64,000 nt of DNA from Piscibacillus sp052246295 (GCA_052246295.1 JBQQCO010000014.1), one strand, 5' to 3'; shown: positions 1 to 8,108, counted from the first letter of the stretch. Made by a program: numbers and translations. Notes: generated by a model not told the origin, from the sequence alone.

Positions 1-108
1 AAAGTAGTTTGATTGGCTAAATAGTTTAAGGTTTTTCATCTGCCAATCCAGATGAAAAACTAGAATTGACTACAGGCTATTTTGTTTAGTTTTCAAGGTT
101 CAAATGAT
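1..108 (-). other. 16S rRNA operon leader (transcribed spacer)
   Basis: Read on the minus strand this resembles the stretch just upstream of 16S rRNA in Bacillaceae: a CCTTGAAAACTAAACAAAA-like element at about 82-101, then a perfect hairpin (TTTTTCATCTG arm, loop, CAGATGAAAAA arm, about 33-60), and at the window edge AGCCAATCAAACTACTTT, which normally runs into the mature 16S start. The 16S gene itself is not in the window. That the next bases encode 16S is inference from the leader pattern. Confidence 0.7.
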
Positions 109-163
109 GTCGCCTCAAAAAAGCGACTTGATAAATATATCATGGAAGCAATTCAAAAGTCAA
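109..163 (-). promoter_or_regulatory. rrn promoter P4 (proximal to 16S)
   Basis: Minus strand -35 TTGACT at 158-163 and -10 TATATT at 134-139, spacer 18. The hairpin GTCGCTTTTTTGAGGCGAC at 109-127 lies immediately downstream, before the 16S leader. Confidence 0.65.
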
Positions 164-204
164 TAACTTTTTAAAAATCAATTTCAAAAATGATAACTCC
201 CATA

Positions 205-250
205 TCTATCGGCAACAATTAATATATCATAATTTGATGTTAAAAGTCAA
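205..250 (-). promoter_or_regulatory. rrn promoter P3
   Basis: Minus strand -35 TTGACT at 245-250 and -10 TATATT at 221-226, spacer 18. Unlike its neighbours it has no GTCGC hairpin downstream, only GTTGCCGATAG. Confidence 0.55.
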
Positions 251-275
251 TATTTTTGTTACCTGAATTTGATCT

Positions 276-328
276 GTCGTTTTAGAGCGACAATTGACAT
301 CATAATACGAAAAGTATTAATTCGTCAA
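276..328 (-). promoter_or_regulatory. rrn promoter P2
   Basis: Minus strand -35 TTGACG at 323-328 and -10 TATGAT at 299-304, spacer 18. It is followed by a small hairpin GTCGCTCTAAAACGAC at 276-291, matching the arrangement at the neighbouring promoters. Confidence 0.65.
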
Positions 329-350
329 CAACAAATTCAACTATTTTTTA

Positions 351-405
351 GTGCCGCTTCAAAAGCGACAAGTAATATAATAATACGCACACTAATATAA
401 GTCAA
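351..405 (-). promoter_or_regulatory. rrn promoter P1 (most upstream)
   Basis: Minus strand -35 TTGACT at 400-405, 17-bp spacer, -10 TATTAT at 377-382. The initially transcribed region holds the hairpin GTCGCTTTTGAAGCGGCAC (351-369). It is one of four similarly built promoters firing toward the rRNA operon off the left edge. Confidence 0.75.
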
Positions 406-473
406 TGGGTTTTTATATATTTTTTTAATCGATTATATTACTCGCCGCCCGAAACAGTAATTTAAAAAATATA

Positions 474-782
474 CTAAGCGATCACATCGCCTTTCCACTC
501 AAGCATACCGCCTTTTAAGTTAAGTACTTTATAACCTTGTTCCTGTAGATATTGTGATGCATTATGACTGCGGCGGCCCGAACGGCATACCATCACGTAC
601 TCTTTATTTTGATCGAATTCGTCTAAACGTTCAGGGATTGTACCAAGTACCACGTGTTTCGCTCCTGGAATCATTCCACCAGCCACTTCCTCGTCTTCAC
701 GTACATCAACTACTTCATATTTTCCTGAATCAAGTTCTTGTTCCAATTGTTCTGGTGTGATTTCACGGATTTCATCACTCAT
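474..782 (-). CDS. Rhodanese-domain protein (YtwF-like)
   Basis: A 102-residue single-domain rhodanese, a family that transfers sulfane sulfur through a persulfide on an active-site cysteine. The active-site loop is visible as VCRSGRRSHNA near residues 65-75, with Cys66 about where the nucleophile should be; the N-terminal half carries the EVVDVRE strand and the MIPGAKHV segment typical of the fold. There is no signal peptide, so it should act in the cytoplasm. It lies downstream of leuS on the same strand, behind a terminator, with a GAGGAGA ribosome site before ATG. B. subtilis has a comparable small rhodanese near leuS. The physiological sulfur acceptor cannot be told from sequence. Confidence 0.85.
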   Translation of the reverse strand: MSDEIREITPEQLEQELDSGKYEVVDVREDEEVAGGMIPGAKHVVLGTIPERLDEFDQNKEYVMVCRSGRRSHNASQYLQEQGYKVLNLKGGMLEWKGDVIA

Positions 783-855
783 TACAATTCTCCTCTCTAT
801 CTTTTTATATTTTCATCATATAGAAGTTTTTAAATCCATGTCAATTTTGACAAAT

Positions 856-890
856 GAAAAACGCCCCCAAACGAAATCGTCTGAGGACGT
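856..890 (-). terminator. Terminator after leuS
   Basis: Minus strand hairpin with ACGTCCTCAGACGA paired imperfectly to CGTTTGGGGGCGT, followed by TTTTTC. It sits 27 bases after the leuS stop codon. Confidence 0.7.
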
Positions 891-916
891 TAGGATTATT
901 TCTACTAATTATATTA

Positions 917-3328
917 CTAATTAGCTACAATGTTTACTAATTTTCCTGGAACAACAATGACTTTTCTTACTGTTTTCCCTTCAATCCACTCTTGTACGCG
1001 TTCGTCTTTTAGTGCTAGTTCTTCTAGTTCATCTTTAGATGCTTCTTTTGGAACTTCTGCACGGCCACGAACTTTCCCCATCACTTGAAGCACAATTTCT
1101 ACTGTGTCTTCTACAAGCTTGGATTCGTCATAAGTTGGCCATTCTTCATATGAGATGGTTCCTTCATACCCAAGTAGTGACCAGATTTCTTCTGCCATGT
1201 GTGGTGCAACCGGCGAAAGTAGTTTGATAAATCCTTCAGCATAGTCACGTGGAAGAACATCATTTTTATAACATTCATTTACAAATACCATCATTTGCGA
1301 GATTCCAGTATTGAAATGAAGATTAGCAAAGTCTTCGGTTACTTTCTTAACTGTTTCATGGTAGACCTTCTCTAGATTGCTGTTTGCTTCATTTTGGATA
1401 CTTGAAGAAAGTTTATCGTCTTCAACATATAGTCTCCATACACGATCAAGGAAACGGCGTGCTCCATCAAGTCCGTTGGTGCTCCATGCAACGGATGCAT
1501 CTAGTGGACCCATGAACATTTCATATAGACGAAGTGTATCGGCACCATGAGTCTCAACGATATCATCAGGGTTTACAACGTTCCCTTTTGATTTACTCAT
1601 TTTTTCATTACCTTCACCTAGAATCATCCCTTGGTTAAAGAGTTTTTGGAATGGTTCTTTAGTTGGGACAACGCCAAGGTCATAAAGAACTTTGTGCCAG
1701 AAACGAGCGTAAAGTAGGTGAAGGACTGCGTGTTCAGCTCCTCCAATGTAAAGGTCGACTGGTAGCCACTTCTTAAGTTTTTCAGGATCAGCCAGCATGT
1801 CGTCGTTATCTGGATCAATATAACGTAGATAGTACCAACAGCTTCCTGCCCACTGAGGCATGGTGTTTGTTTCTAGGCGACCTTTTTTACCGGTCTTAGG
1901 GTCTGTGTACTCTAACCATTCTGGAATGTTCGCTAGTGGTGACTCACCTGTACCAGATGGTTTGATTTGATCTGTTTCAGGTAGTTCTAATGGCAGTTCG
2001 CTTTCATCAAGCGCTGACATCGTACCGTCTTCCCAATGAACAATTGGAATTGGTTCACCCCAGTAACGCTGACGGCTAAATAGCCAGTCACGGAGACGAT
2101 AAGTCGTTTTGCGAACACCGTGACCTTTTTCTTCAAACCAAGCGATGGCTTTCTCAATGGCTTCATTTTTATTAAGGCCATTAAGGAAGTCTGAGTTTAC
2201 AAGGGTACCGTCTTCTGTGTAAGCTTCTTCCTCAACGTTACCACCTGATACGACTTCGACTATTGGAAGGTCGAACTTTTTCGCAAATTCATAGTCACGC
2301 TCATCATGTGCTGGAACGGCCATAATCGCACCAGTTCCGTACGACATAAGAACGTAGTCGGCAATCCAGATTGGCATCTTTTCGCCATTGGCTGGGTTTA
2401 AAGCATATGCACCCGTAAAAACTCCTGTTTTATCTTTTGCAAGATCGGTACGCTCGAGTTCACTTTTCGTTTGCACGTCATTCACGTATTTTTCTACCGC
2501 TTCACGCTGGTCATCCGTTGTAATGTCTTGAACTAGTGGATGTTCAGGTGATAGTACGGCATACGTCGCACCGAAAATCGTATCTGGGCGAGTCGTGAAC
2601 GCTTTAAACGTATGGTCCGTGTCAGCAATTTGGAACGTGATTTCAGCACCTTCAGATTTTCCGATCCAGTTGCGCTGCATATCTTTTAGACTTTCTGGCC
2701 AATCAAGTTCTTCTAGGTCTTCAAGGAGACGGTCAGCGTATTCTGTGATTTTTAGCACCCATTGACGCATTGGTTTACGAATAACTGGGTGACCTCCGCG
2801 TTCACTTTTACCATCGATGACTTCTTCGTTTGCTAGAACTGTACCAAGAGCCGGACACCAGTTAACGGCAACCTCATCCATATAAGCGAGACCTTTTTCA
2901 TACATTTTGACAAAAATCCATTGAGTCCACTTATAGTAGTTTGGATCCGTCGTATTAATTTCTCGGTCCCAATCGTATGAGAAGCCGAGTGATTTGATTT
3001 GGCGTTTGAAAGTCGCGATGTTTTGTTCAGTAAATGCAGCTGGGCTGTTTCCTGTATCAATCGCGTATTGTTCAGCTGGTAAACCGAACGCATCCCATCC
3101 CATTGGGTGTAAGACTTCATACCCTTGCATACGTTTCATGCGGGATACGATGTCGGTTGCTGTGTAACCTTCAGGGTGACCGACGTGAAGGCCTGCGCCT
3201 GATGGGTATGGGAACATGTCTAGCGCGTAAAATTTCGGTTTATCCGAATCAGCGTTAGTTTTGAATGTTTTATTGTTTTCCCAATATGTTTGCCATTTTT
3301 GTTCAATGCTTTGATGATCGAACGCCAT
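917..3328 (-). CDS. leuS: Leucyl-tRNA synthetase
   Basis: Class Ia synthetase that charges tRNA-Leu in the cytoplasm; 803 residues, the usual Bacillus length. The ATP-binding signature HVGH is at residues 48-51 and KMSKS near residue 575; the central editing domain (TTRPDTIFGATY) lies between them. I place the start at ATG 3328 (MAFDHQSIEQ) because a strong GGAGGAG lies 5-6 bases upstream; an upstream in-frame ATG at 3358 has no such site. A T-box leader at 3640-3890 should make expression respond to uncharged tRNA-Leu. A 230-bp repeat lies between that leader and the gene. Confidence 0.97.
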   Translation of the reverse strand: MAFDHQSIEQKWQTYWENNKTFKTNADSDKPKFYALDMFPYPSGAGLHVGHPEGYTATDIVSRMKRMQGYEVLHPMGWDAFGLPAEQYAIDTGNSPAAFTEQNIATFKRQIKSLGFSYDWDREINTTDPNYYKWTQWIFVKMYEKGLAYMDEVAVNWCPALGTVLANEEVIDGKSERGGHPVIRKPMRQWVLKITEYADRLLEDLEELDWPESLKDMQRNWIGKSEGAEITFQIADTDHTFKAFTTRPDTIFGATYAVLSPEHPLVQDITTDDQREAVEKYVNDVQTKSELERTDLAKDKTGVFTGAYALNPANGEKMPIWIADYVLMSYGTGAIMAVPAHDERDYEFAKKFDLPIVEVVSGGNVEEEAYTEDGTLVNSDFLNGLNKNEAIEKAIAWFEEKGHGVRKTTYRLRDWLFSRQRYWGEPIPIVHWEDGTMSALDESELPLELPETDQIKPSGTGESPLANIPEWLEYTDPKTGKKGRLETNTMPQWAGSCWYYLRYIDPDNDDMLADPEKLKKWLPVDLYIGGAEHAVLHLLYARFWHKVLYDLGVVPTKEPFQKLFNQGMILGEGNEKMSKSKGNVVNPDDIVETHGADTLRLYEMFMGPLDASVAWSTNGLDGARRFLDRVWRLYVEDDKLSSSIQNEANSNLEKVYHETVKKVTEDFANLHFNTGISQMMVFVNECYKNDVLPRDYAEGFIKLLSPVAPHMAEEIWSLLGYEGTISYEEWPTYDESKLVEDTVEIVLQVMGKVRGRAEVPKEASKDELEELALKDERVQEWIEGKTVRKVIVVPGKLVNIVAN

Positions 3329-3392
3329 ATAAACTCCTCCTAAAAATTTAGTTTCCACTTCTTATATATAATAAGGCTGTTTTGGGTTTACT

Positions 3393-3622
3393 AATGGCGG
3401 ACGCTTTCCGCGGGCACGGCTTCAACTTCTCCGAATTCGTCAACCTCATTCGGAGTGATTTTCAGCTCGTGCTGTTCCCGCGACGAACTGGACGTTCTAG
3501 TGTCGGCGTTGGTCACAAATGCTACTTGCATTACATCTTTGCTTAAGTTTGCGCCGAGTAATCGCAGGCGCAGGACGTGACCGCTTTTAGCCGACCTGGA
3601 GTCGCCGCCTTCGCTCACCATT
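3393..3622. repeat. MITE-like intergenic repeat in the leuS leader
   Basis: About 230 bp, much richer in G and C than its surroundings, starting AATGGCGGACGCTTTCCGCG and ending with the reverse complement of AATGGTGAGCGAAGGCGGCG, so the ends form an imperfect terminal inverted repeat. I recall the GCGGACGCTTTCCGCGGGC start as recurring between genes in many Bacillaceae genomes. It has no convincing coding capacity: the 103-codon minus-strand reading frame across it runs into the T-box and has no ribosome site. It lies between the T-box terminator and leuS, so it must be transcribed as part of the leuS 5' untranslated region. A non-autonomous mobile element is the likely origin (inference). 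Confidence 0.7.
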
Positions 3623-3639
3623 TTTTTAATAAAACAACC

Positions 3640-3890
3640 TAAACTAAAAAACTCCCACCCCAACCGTAGTTGGGACGAGAGTTTACCCGTGGTACCACCC
3701 AAATTAGTACAATTATGTACTCACTTGAAATCCTTAACGCGGATGAGACGGTCCATCTTACTTGAATTCAGATGGTCAACTACGAAGGCGAGTTCAAAAG
3801 TTGTAAGGATAGCTCGCACCAACCGCTACCTCTCTGCAAAGCTTACAGAGCTTTTTACTACTCCTTCATTAACGTCGGACTATTTTAATT
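3640..3890 (-). ncRNA. T-box leader (leuS)
   Basis: Minus strand leader with the conserved T-box sequence GGGTGGTACCACGGG (about 3686-3700), the AG-bulge region AGAGGTAGCGG and a terminator hairpin built from ACTCTCGTCCCAACTACGG and its partner, then TTTTTT (3646-3684). The probable specifier triplet is CTC (Leu) at 3790-3792 within GAACTCGCC, agreeing with the downstream gene. Uncharged tRNA-Leu would pair with the specifier and the T-box bulge to favour the antiterminator. The distance to leuS is unusually large because of the inserted repeat. Confidence 0.92.
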
Positions 3891-3999
3891 TAATACATAT
3901 TCTATGCAATGAAATGGTAAATGTCAACTATATTTGTAACTATATTATCCAATGTTTCATGATATTATAAGTATGAAGTTTAAATAAAGGAAGAGGTAT

Positions 4000-4563
4000 A
4001 TGAAACAGATCATTCCATTTGCACATAGTTTATTAGACGAAACCGTTTCGAAAGGTTCGGTGGTCGTTGATGCAACGCTTGGAAACGGACATGATAGTTT
4101 ATTTTTAAGTGAACTCGTTGGCGAAAGTGGGCACGTTTATTCTTTTGATGTTCAAGAGGAAGCGATCCGAGAGTCGGAAAAACTTTTTGCCAAGCACGAC
4201 GTACATAATGTGACGACGATTTTGAACGGTCACGAAAAAGCTGGCGACGAACTCGGTAGAAGGTCGGTTGAATCCATTGACGGATGCATCTTTAATCTAG
4301 GTTTTTTACCTGGAAGTGATAAAGCAGTCACGACCAATAGTAGTACGACAATTGAGGCAATCGATCAGATATTTTTAAAATTGAAACCAGAGCGTTACAT
4401 CGTCATTGTCATTTATCCAGGGCATGAAGAGGGTCAGGCTGAGAAGAACGAGCTGCTGACCTATCTTAAAAATTTCCCAGCGAAGCAAGCTGACATTATC
4501 CGATATCAGATGGTCAATCGAAGTGAGAAAGCGCCGTTTGTAGTGGCGTTGTATAAAAAATAG
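4000..4563 (+). CDS. mnmM: tRNA (mnm5s2U34) methyltransferase MnmM (YtqB family)
   Basis: A 187-residue class I SAM-dependent methyltransferase. The nucleotide-binding loop is VVDATLGNGHDS near residues 22-33, the acidic strand YSFDVQ follows at about 47-52, and the catalytic-region strand IFNLGFLPGSDK is near 95-106. This pattern, with NLGFLPG, is characteristic of YtqB, which in B. subtilis has been assigned as MnmM, the enzyme completing mnm5s2U at the wobble position of tRNA. It begins with ATG behind GGAAGAGG, divergent from the leuS T-box and convergent with the Nudix gene. Family assignment is firm; the tRNA substrate is carried over from the B. subtilis protein. Confidence 0.85.
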   Translation: MKQIIPFAHSLLDETVSKGSVVVDATLGNGHDSLFLSELVGESGHVYSFDVQEEAIRESEKLFAKHDVHNVTTILNGHEKAGDELGRRSVESIDGCIFNLGFLPGSDKAVTTNSSTTIEAIDQIFLKLKPERYIVIVIYPGHEEGQAEKNELLTYLKNFPAKQADIIRYQMVNRSEKAPFVVALYKK

Positions 4564-4597
4564 ATACATACCACTGTTAAGACTGTAGTATGTATCT
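4562..4597 (-). terminator. Terminator of the Nudix gene
   Basis: Long hairpin AGATACATAC / GTATGTATCT followed on the minus strand by ATTTTTTAT. It overlaps the last codons of the Nudix gene and the end of mnmM on the other strand. Confidence 0.65.
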
Positions 4598-4984
4598 AGC
4601 ACCTAAACGGTTAAGTAATTGAGAGATTCCTTCAGGATGATAAGGCATTAGTCGGTCAGCTTCCTCTATGTCGACCCATTCCACTTTCAGTATATTTTTT
4701 TCTTTTGGTATGACATCTGGAACTTTCAAAGTTTCACCTTTAAATGTAATAAAATGAACATGGTTTCCATCCATAAACGCTTCATTAATTGCGATCACTT
4801 CATGAACCTGTACATCATACCCCGTCTCCTCTTTGGCTTCTCTAACAGCTGCGTCCTTCAGCGTCTCATTGACTTCAACGGCCCCACCTGGCAATGACCA
4901 GGTTTTGTTCCTGTTTAATACCATTAAAACTTTATTCGTTTTTTCATCAAACAAAAGTGTATAGGCTACATCAATTCGTTTCAT
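4577..4984 (-). CDS. Nudix hydrolase
   Basis: A 135-residue Nudix-fold pyrophosphohydrolase. The Nudix box is complete: GGAVEVNETLKDAAVREAKE, followed by ETGYDV, with the REAKEE metal ligands, near residues 38-63. The start at ATG 4984 (MKRIDVAYTLL) has GGGGGAAG upstream; a longer frame to 5074 would run into the ytpB stop region and has no ribosome site. It lies 40 bases downstream of ytpB on the same strand and may share its transcript. The substrate cannot be assigned; the family cleaves nucleoside diphosphates linked to various moieties. Confidence 0.85.
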   Translation of the reverse strand: MKRIDVAYTLLFDEKTNKVLMVLNRNKTWSLPGGAVEVNETLKDAAVREAKEETGYDVQVHEVIAINEAFMDGNHVHFITFKGETLKVPDVIPKEKNILKVEWVDIEEADRLMPYHPEGISQLLNRLGARYILQS

Positions 4985-5024
4985 ATATCTACTTCCCCCA
5001 TGATTTAAGCGAAAGAAAAAGGGA

Positions 5025-6101
5025 TCACTCCCCCAATCCTTTCTTTTTTTTCCACTTTCGGTAGGCTCGTCCATTCATATAAATCAATTGTGCTTTAAGC
5101 CCACAATGCCTTAGAAGTTCTTTCTTGAGTTGTTCTCCATTGTTTAGTTCATCGGCCTTTAAATCGGATAAATATAAGCCAACGAGGCCGGAGACGATGA
5201 GTTGGTGGAAGTCGGCGTCTGGGATTTTTTTAGTTGATGTTTTGCTGCCATCGATAAAAAACTTCAGTCGCTCGATTGTTTTTTGTTCATCGTGATAATA
5301 ATGACAGAAGTTTAAGTCGCCTTCTTCTTCGTCCTCGCGTTGGTCGATATAATAGTCTAATAAAATATGTAGGCCTTGCATATAAGGAAAATAGGATTTC
5401 ATCACTTGTGCGCTGTAATCGTAGCCGTCCAGTGCATATGAAATAATTGAAAAAATACCAATAGTTGACCCAGTGACTGCGGAGAATTCATTCCACAGCA
5501 CTTCATCATGTTCGTTTTCATGTTCGTACCATTCGGTCAACCTTGGAACGCGTTCAATCAGTGTCACGTGCTTATGAACTTGTAAGTCTATGTAAAGTTG
5601 GGCGAGCCGTCTGACAGCTGGGTAAACGCGTTGATAGTTTGGAATCGATTGTACGACTTCTTGGCACGTATCCACTAATGACTTCAAGTAACCTGCATCG
5701 TCTTGATCTTCACGAAGTTCATAATAATTAGGGTGCTCTTCAATTGGGTCCTTAGATATCGCATTGAGCATGGAGTCGTGTAAGCGTCTAAAGTCATCAG
5801 GATCCATCGATGTGCTGCGATCACAAAGGTTATCTAAATAATCGCTAATTGTCTGGTAAGCTATGATGAAGTTTATCGCATCTTTCCAACGAGTTTTCGC
5901 AAGGGTGGCATAGATGGACCCACCCTCGCAGTGAAAGGTTTTGGTGCCAATACTGGCTTTAGCTTGAGTCCTTAATTCTTCATTCGGTATTCGGTCGGCA
6001 TAGTTTTCCCAGTACTTTAGACTTTTTCTCACTTCAGGAAAAATATGTCGGTAACACGTATACAGTAATTTTGGCAACGTCCTCGGGACATTCACAGTCA
6101 A
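5025..6101 (-). CDS. ytpB: Tetraprenyl-beta-curcumene synthase (YtpB, DUF2600)
   Basis: 358 residues, close to full length for YtpB, which in B. subtilis cyclises C35 all-trans-heptaprenyl diphosphate to tetraprenyl-beta-curcumene, the precursor of sesquarterpenes. The protein is all-helical with no membrane segment; a DYLDNLCD stretch at about residues 87-94 is the likely metal/diphosphate-binding acidic motif, since the family lacks a textbook DDxxD. The start is probably TTG at 6101, six bases behind GGAGGG; a GTG two codons later is possible. It begins 12 bases after the ytpA stop, so the pair is an operon, as in B. subtilis. Confidence 0.88.
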   Translation of the reverse strand: MTVNVPRTLPKLLYTCYRHIFPEVRKSLKYWENYADRIPNEELRTQAKASIGTKTFHCEGGSIYATLAKTRWKDAINFIIAYQTISDYLDNLCDRSTSMDPDDFRRLHDSMLNAISKDPIEEHPNYYELREDQDDAGYLKSLVDTCQEVVQSIPNYQRVYPAVRRLAQLYIDLQVHKHVTLIERVPRLTEWYEHENEHDEVLWNEFSAVTGSTIGIFSIISYALDGYDYSAQVMKSYFPYMQGLHILLDYYIDQREDEEEGDLNFCHYYHDEQKTIERLKFFIDGSKTSTKKIPDADFHQLIVSGLVGLYLSDLKADELNNGEQLKKELLRHCGLKAQLIYMNGRAYRKWKKKKGLGE

Positions 6102-6112
6102 TGTGAACCCTC

Positions 6113-6904
6113 CTAAACTGGTTCTTGTTTAATTCGATGGTCTAGAAAAGTAATAATATCTTCTAGTACTACGTCACGTTCAGGTTCATTAATGATTTCA
6201 TGATAAAGGTCTTCGTAAATTTTGATCGATTTTTCGTTGACGTCAATTCCATTAAACCATTCTTTTACCGCTTCAACATCTACTAAATGATCCTCTCCAC
6301 CTTGGAGTAAAATTGTTGGAACATCTGGGAATTGGTCCATTTTTTTAAATGCCATGGCTATCGCTTTTTCAAATTCATGATACCAGCGGACGGATACTTT
6401 TCTTAAAAACAATGGATCTGAGACATCGTGCGCATTGTACGCTTCATTACGAGTTGCGTAATACGACCGGACCCCTGTTTTAAAACGTACGGAAGGAGAT
6501 GCGACATTTAAGAGTTTTGAAAAATAATATACAGGTCTTGCTAATCCATTTTTCATACCTAAAGCTGGTGAGGATAAAACAATTCCAGCTAAGTCTTCTT
6601 TGTGCTGTTGAGCCGTACGGACTGCGATTAACCCGCCCATGCTGTGTCCAAATAGGAACACGGGTAAGTCATATTTTTTCGCTTCATCGATCCAGGAAAG
6701 GACCGTAACAATATATTCTGTAAAGGACTTGATGTGTCCTCTTTTTCCTTTTGTCTTACCTTGGCCAGGCAAATCCCCAGCAATCACGTGGAATCCATGG
6801 TGATTTAATCGATCAAAAAACCACTCGTAACGTCCTGAATGCTCAAAAGCACCATGCACTACTACAACTATTGCCTTCGCTTGATCAGCGCGTCTAACGA
6901 TCAT
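6113..6904 (-). CDS. ytpA: Lysophospholipase-like alpha/beta hydrolase (YtpA)
   Basis: 263 residues of the Hydrolase_4 / monoglyceride-lipase type. The nucleophile elbow GHSMGG is near residue 87, an oxyanion-side HGAFEHSGRYEWF stretch lies near the N-terminus, and the likely acid and base are in GGEDHLVD and YHEIINEPERD toward the C-terminus. B. subtilis YtpA is a phospholipase linked to synthesis of the phospholipid antibiotic bacilysocin. The start could be ATG 6904 or the adjacent GTG 6907; both lie behind GGGGGAG. It is the first gene of the ytpA-ytpB unit. The lipid substrate here is inferred. Confidence 0.85.
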   Translation of the reverse strand: MIVRRADQAKAIVVVVHGAFEHSGRYEWFFDRLNHHGFHVIAGDLPGQGKTKGKRGHIKSFTEYIVTVLSWIDEAKKYDLPVFLFGHSMGGLIAVRTAQQHKEDLAGIVLSSPALGMKNGLARPVYYFSKLLNVASPSVRFKTGVRSYYATRNEAYNAHDVSDPLFLRKVSVRWYHEFEKAIAMAFKKMDQFPDVPTILLQGGEDHLVDVEAVKEWFNGIDVNEKSIKIYEDLYHEIINEPERDVVLEDIITFLDHRIKQEPV

Positions 6905-7045
6905 CACAACTCCCCCGTTTCATTTAATAAATCTTATTATTAACATATTAGCATAATTCAACAAAGGAGAAACAACAGTATGCTGAAGGTAATTTTGTGA
7001 ACGTGTAATCCTTGTCGAAATATGTTTATTCACACGATAATATGG

Positions 7046-7051
7046 TACTAT
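7046..7051 (+). promoter_or_regulatory. Extended -10 promoter of the riboswitch transcript
   Basis: TGGTACTAT forms an extended -10 (hexamer TACTAT, 7046-7051) ending a few bases before the c-di-GMP aptamer. The -35 (TGTTTA at about 7024-7029) is poor, which an extended -10 can offset. Confidence 0.45.
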
Positions 7052-7056
7052 ATCTT

Positions 7057-7130
7057 AAAGGCAAATCTTATGAAAGTAAGAGACGCAAAGCCACGGGCCT
7101 AAGGGGGTTTCCTACGGTAGCCGGGTTGCA
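7057..7130 (+). ncRNA. c-di-GMP-I (GEMM) riboswitch
   Basis: The conserved core is clear: AAGGCAAATC, a GAAA tetraloop on the first arm (CTTATGAAAGTAAG), GACGCAAAGCCAC, GGGCCTAAGG, and the second arm closing with GGTAGCCGGGTTGC. This is the class I cyclic-di-GMP aptamer. A possible expression platform lies at about 7128-7158 (CAATCAC..., GCGATTG). It precedes a single response-regulator receiver gene, so c-di-GMP probably controls that gene. The direction of control cannot be decided by eye. Confidence 0.9.
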
Positions 7131-7176
7131 ATCACTTTTTCTAGTGTTTGCGATTGATAGAGGAGTGATTTAAAAC

Positions 7177-7560
7177 ATGTATAACATTCTGGTAGTAGAC
7201 GATTCAAAGTTTATTCGTCAAAGAATTACCAACACCTTAGATCAAACAAAACATTATAGGGTTATATCGGAGGCCTCAAACGGGATTGAAGCTTTATCCA
7301 TATATCGTAAGTTGAAGCCAGATGCGGTCATTCTTGATTTAACCATGGATCAATTAGACGGGTTTAAAACGCTATCCTTAATGTTGAAGCTTTTTCCCTT
7401 TGCAAATGTCATCGTCTTTTCATCATTAACTAGCAAACTAACTAAAGATGAATGTTTTCAACTAGGTGCTAAAGACATAATTGCAAAGCCTAATTTCAAG
7501 TCAATTATTCGATCCTTAGACCAAATTTTCGAAGCAAAAATAGCTAATGACTTTCAATAA
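7177..7560 (+). CDS. Stand-alone CheY-like receiver protein
   Basis: 127 residues forming one receiver domain and nothing else. The acidic pair is DD in VVDDSKF (about residues 8-9), the phospho-acceptor Asp is in VILDLTM (about 54), the switch Ser is in VFSS (about 86), and the conserved Lys is in IAKPNF (about 108). There is no output domain, so it should act through protein-protein contact, as CheY or Spo0F do. GAGGAGTG precedes the ATG. The gene is headed by a c-di-GMP-I riboswitch, and no histidine kinase is nearby, so its partner lies elsewhere. Confidence 0.9.
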   Translation: MYNILVVDDSKFIRQRITNTLDQTKHYRVISEASNGIEALSIYRKLKPDAVILDLTMDQLDGFKTLSLMLKLFPFANVIVFSSLTSKLTKDECFQLGAKDIIAKPNFKSIIRSLDQIFEAKIANDFQ

Positions 7561-7591
7561 TAGTAGAAAAATGAACTAAAGGAGGAACCAC

Positions 7592-8104
7592 ATGATACTC
7601 CCATACAAAGGAACTTATCCAAAAATTGATGAAACCGCTTATATCGCAGATGATGTTGTCATTTCAGGTGATGTGACCATTGGGAAGTATAGCAGTATTT
7701 GGTTTAAAACTGTCATCCGTGGAGATGTGTCGCCAACTTATATAGGGGACCGCGTCAACGTTCAGGACCAATCGATGTTACATCAGAGTCCAAATTTACC
7801 GCTTATTTTAGAAGACGGTGTATCAGTGGGGCACCAAGTGATGCTTCATTCGTGTACGATTAGAAAAAATGCCCTAATCGGAATGGGCTCGACAATTTTA
7901 GATGGAGCTGAGATTGGAGAAAACGCCTTTATCGGCGCAGGCAGTCTTGTTCCGCCTGGCAAAAAAATTCCTGCGAACACGCTGGCATTCGGGCGACCTG
8001 CCAAAGTCGTTCGCGAGCTGAATGAAGAAGACTACAAGGAATTAGAACGCGTAAGAACTGTCTATGTGGAAAGAGGACAAAACTATAAGAAGTTACAGGG
8101 TTAA
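7592..8104 (+). CDS. Gamma-carbonic-anhydrase-like hexapeptide protein (YtoA)
   Basis: 170 residues with the left-handed beta-helix (hexapeptide) pattern from about residue 15 to 130: IADDVVISGDVTIG, VIRGDV, VNVQDQSMLHQS, VSVGHQVMLHSC. The three metal-binding histidines of the gamma-class fold correspond to His64 (LHQS), His82 (VGHQ) and His87 (LHSC). It matches YtoA of B. subtilis, which also lies in the ytp region. Carbonic anhydrase activity has not been shown for most of this subfamily. A GGAGGAAC site precedes the ATG, and a terminator follows at once. Confidence 0.85.
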   Translation: MILPYKGTYPKIDETAYIADDVVISGDVTIGKYSSIWFKTVIRGDVSPTYIGDRVNVQDQSMLHQSPNLPLILEDGVSVGHQVMLHSCTIRKNALIGMGSTILDGAEIGENAFIGAGSLVPPGKKIPANTLAFGRPAKVVRELNEEDYKELERVRTVYVERGQNYKKLQG

Positions 8105-8108
8105 TGTT

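Noticed and set aside
3391..3702. Minus-strand 103-codon frame over the repeat element and T-box
   Set aside because: It crosses the T-box terminator and the inverted repeat, has no ribosome site and no recognisable protein pattern.
4577..5074. Longer start for the Nudix gene at 5074
   Set aside because: The extension overlaps the ytpB C-terminus, has no ribosome site and does not look like Nudix sequence; ATG 4984 has GGGGGAAG.
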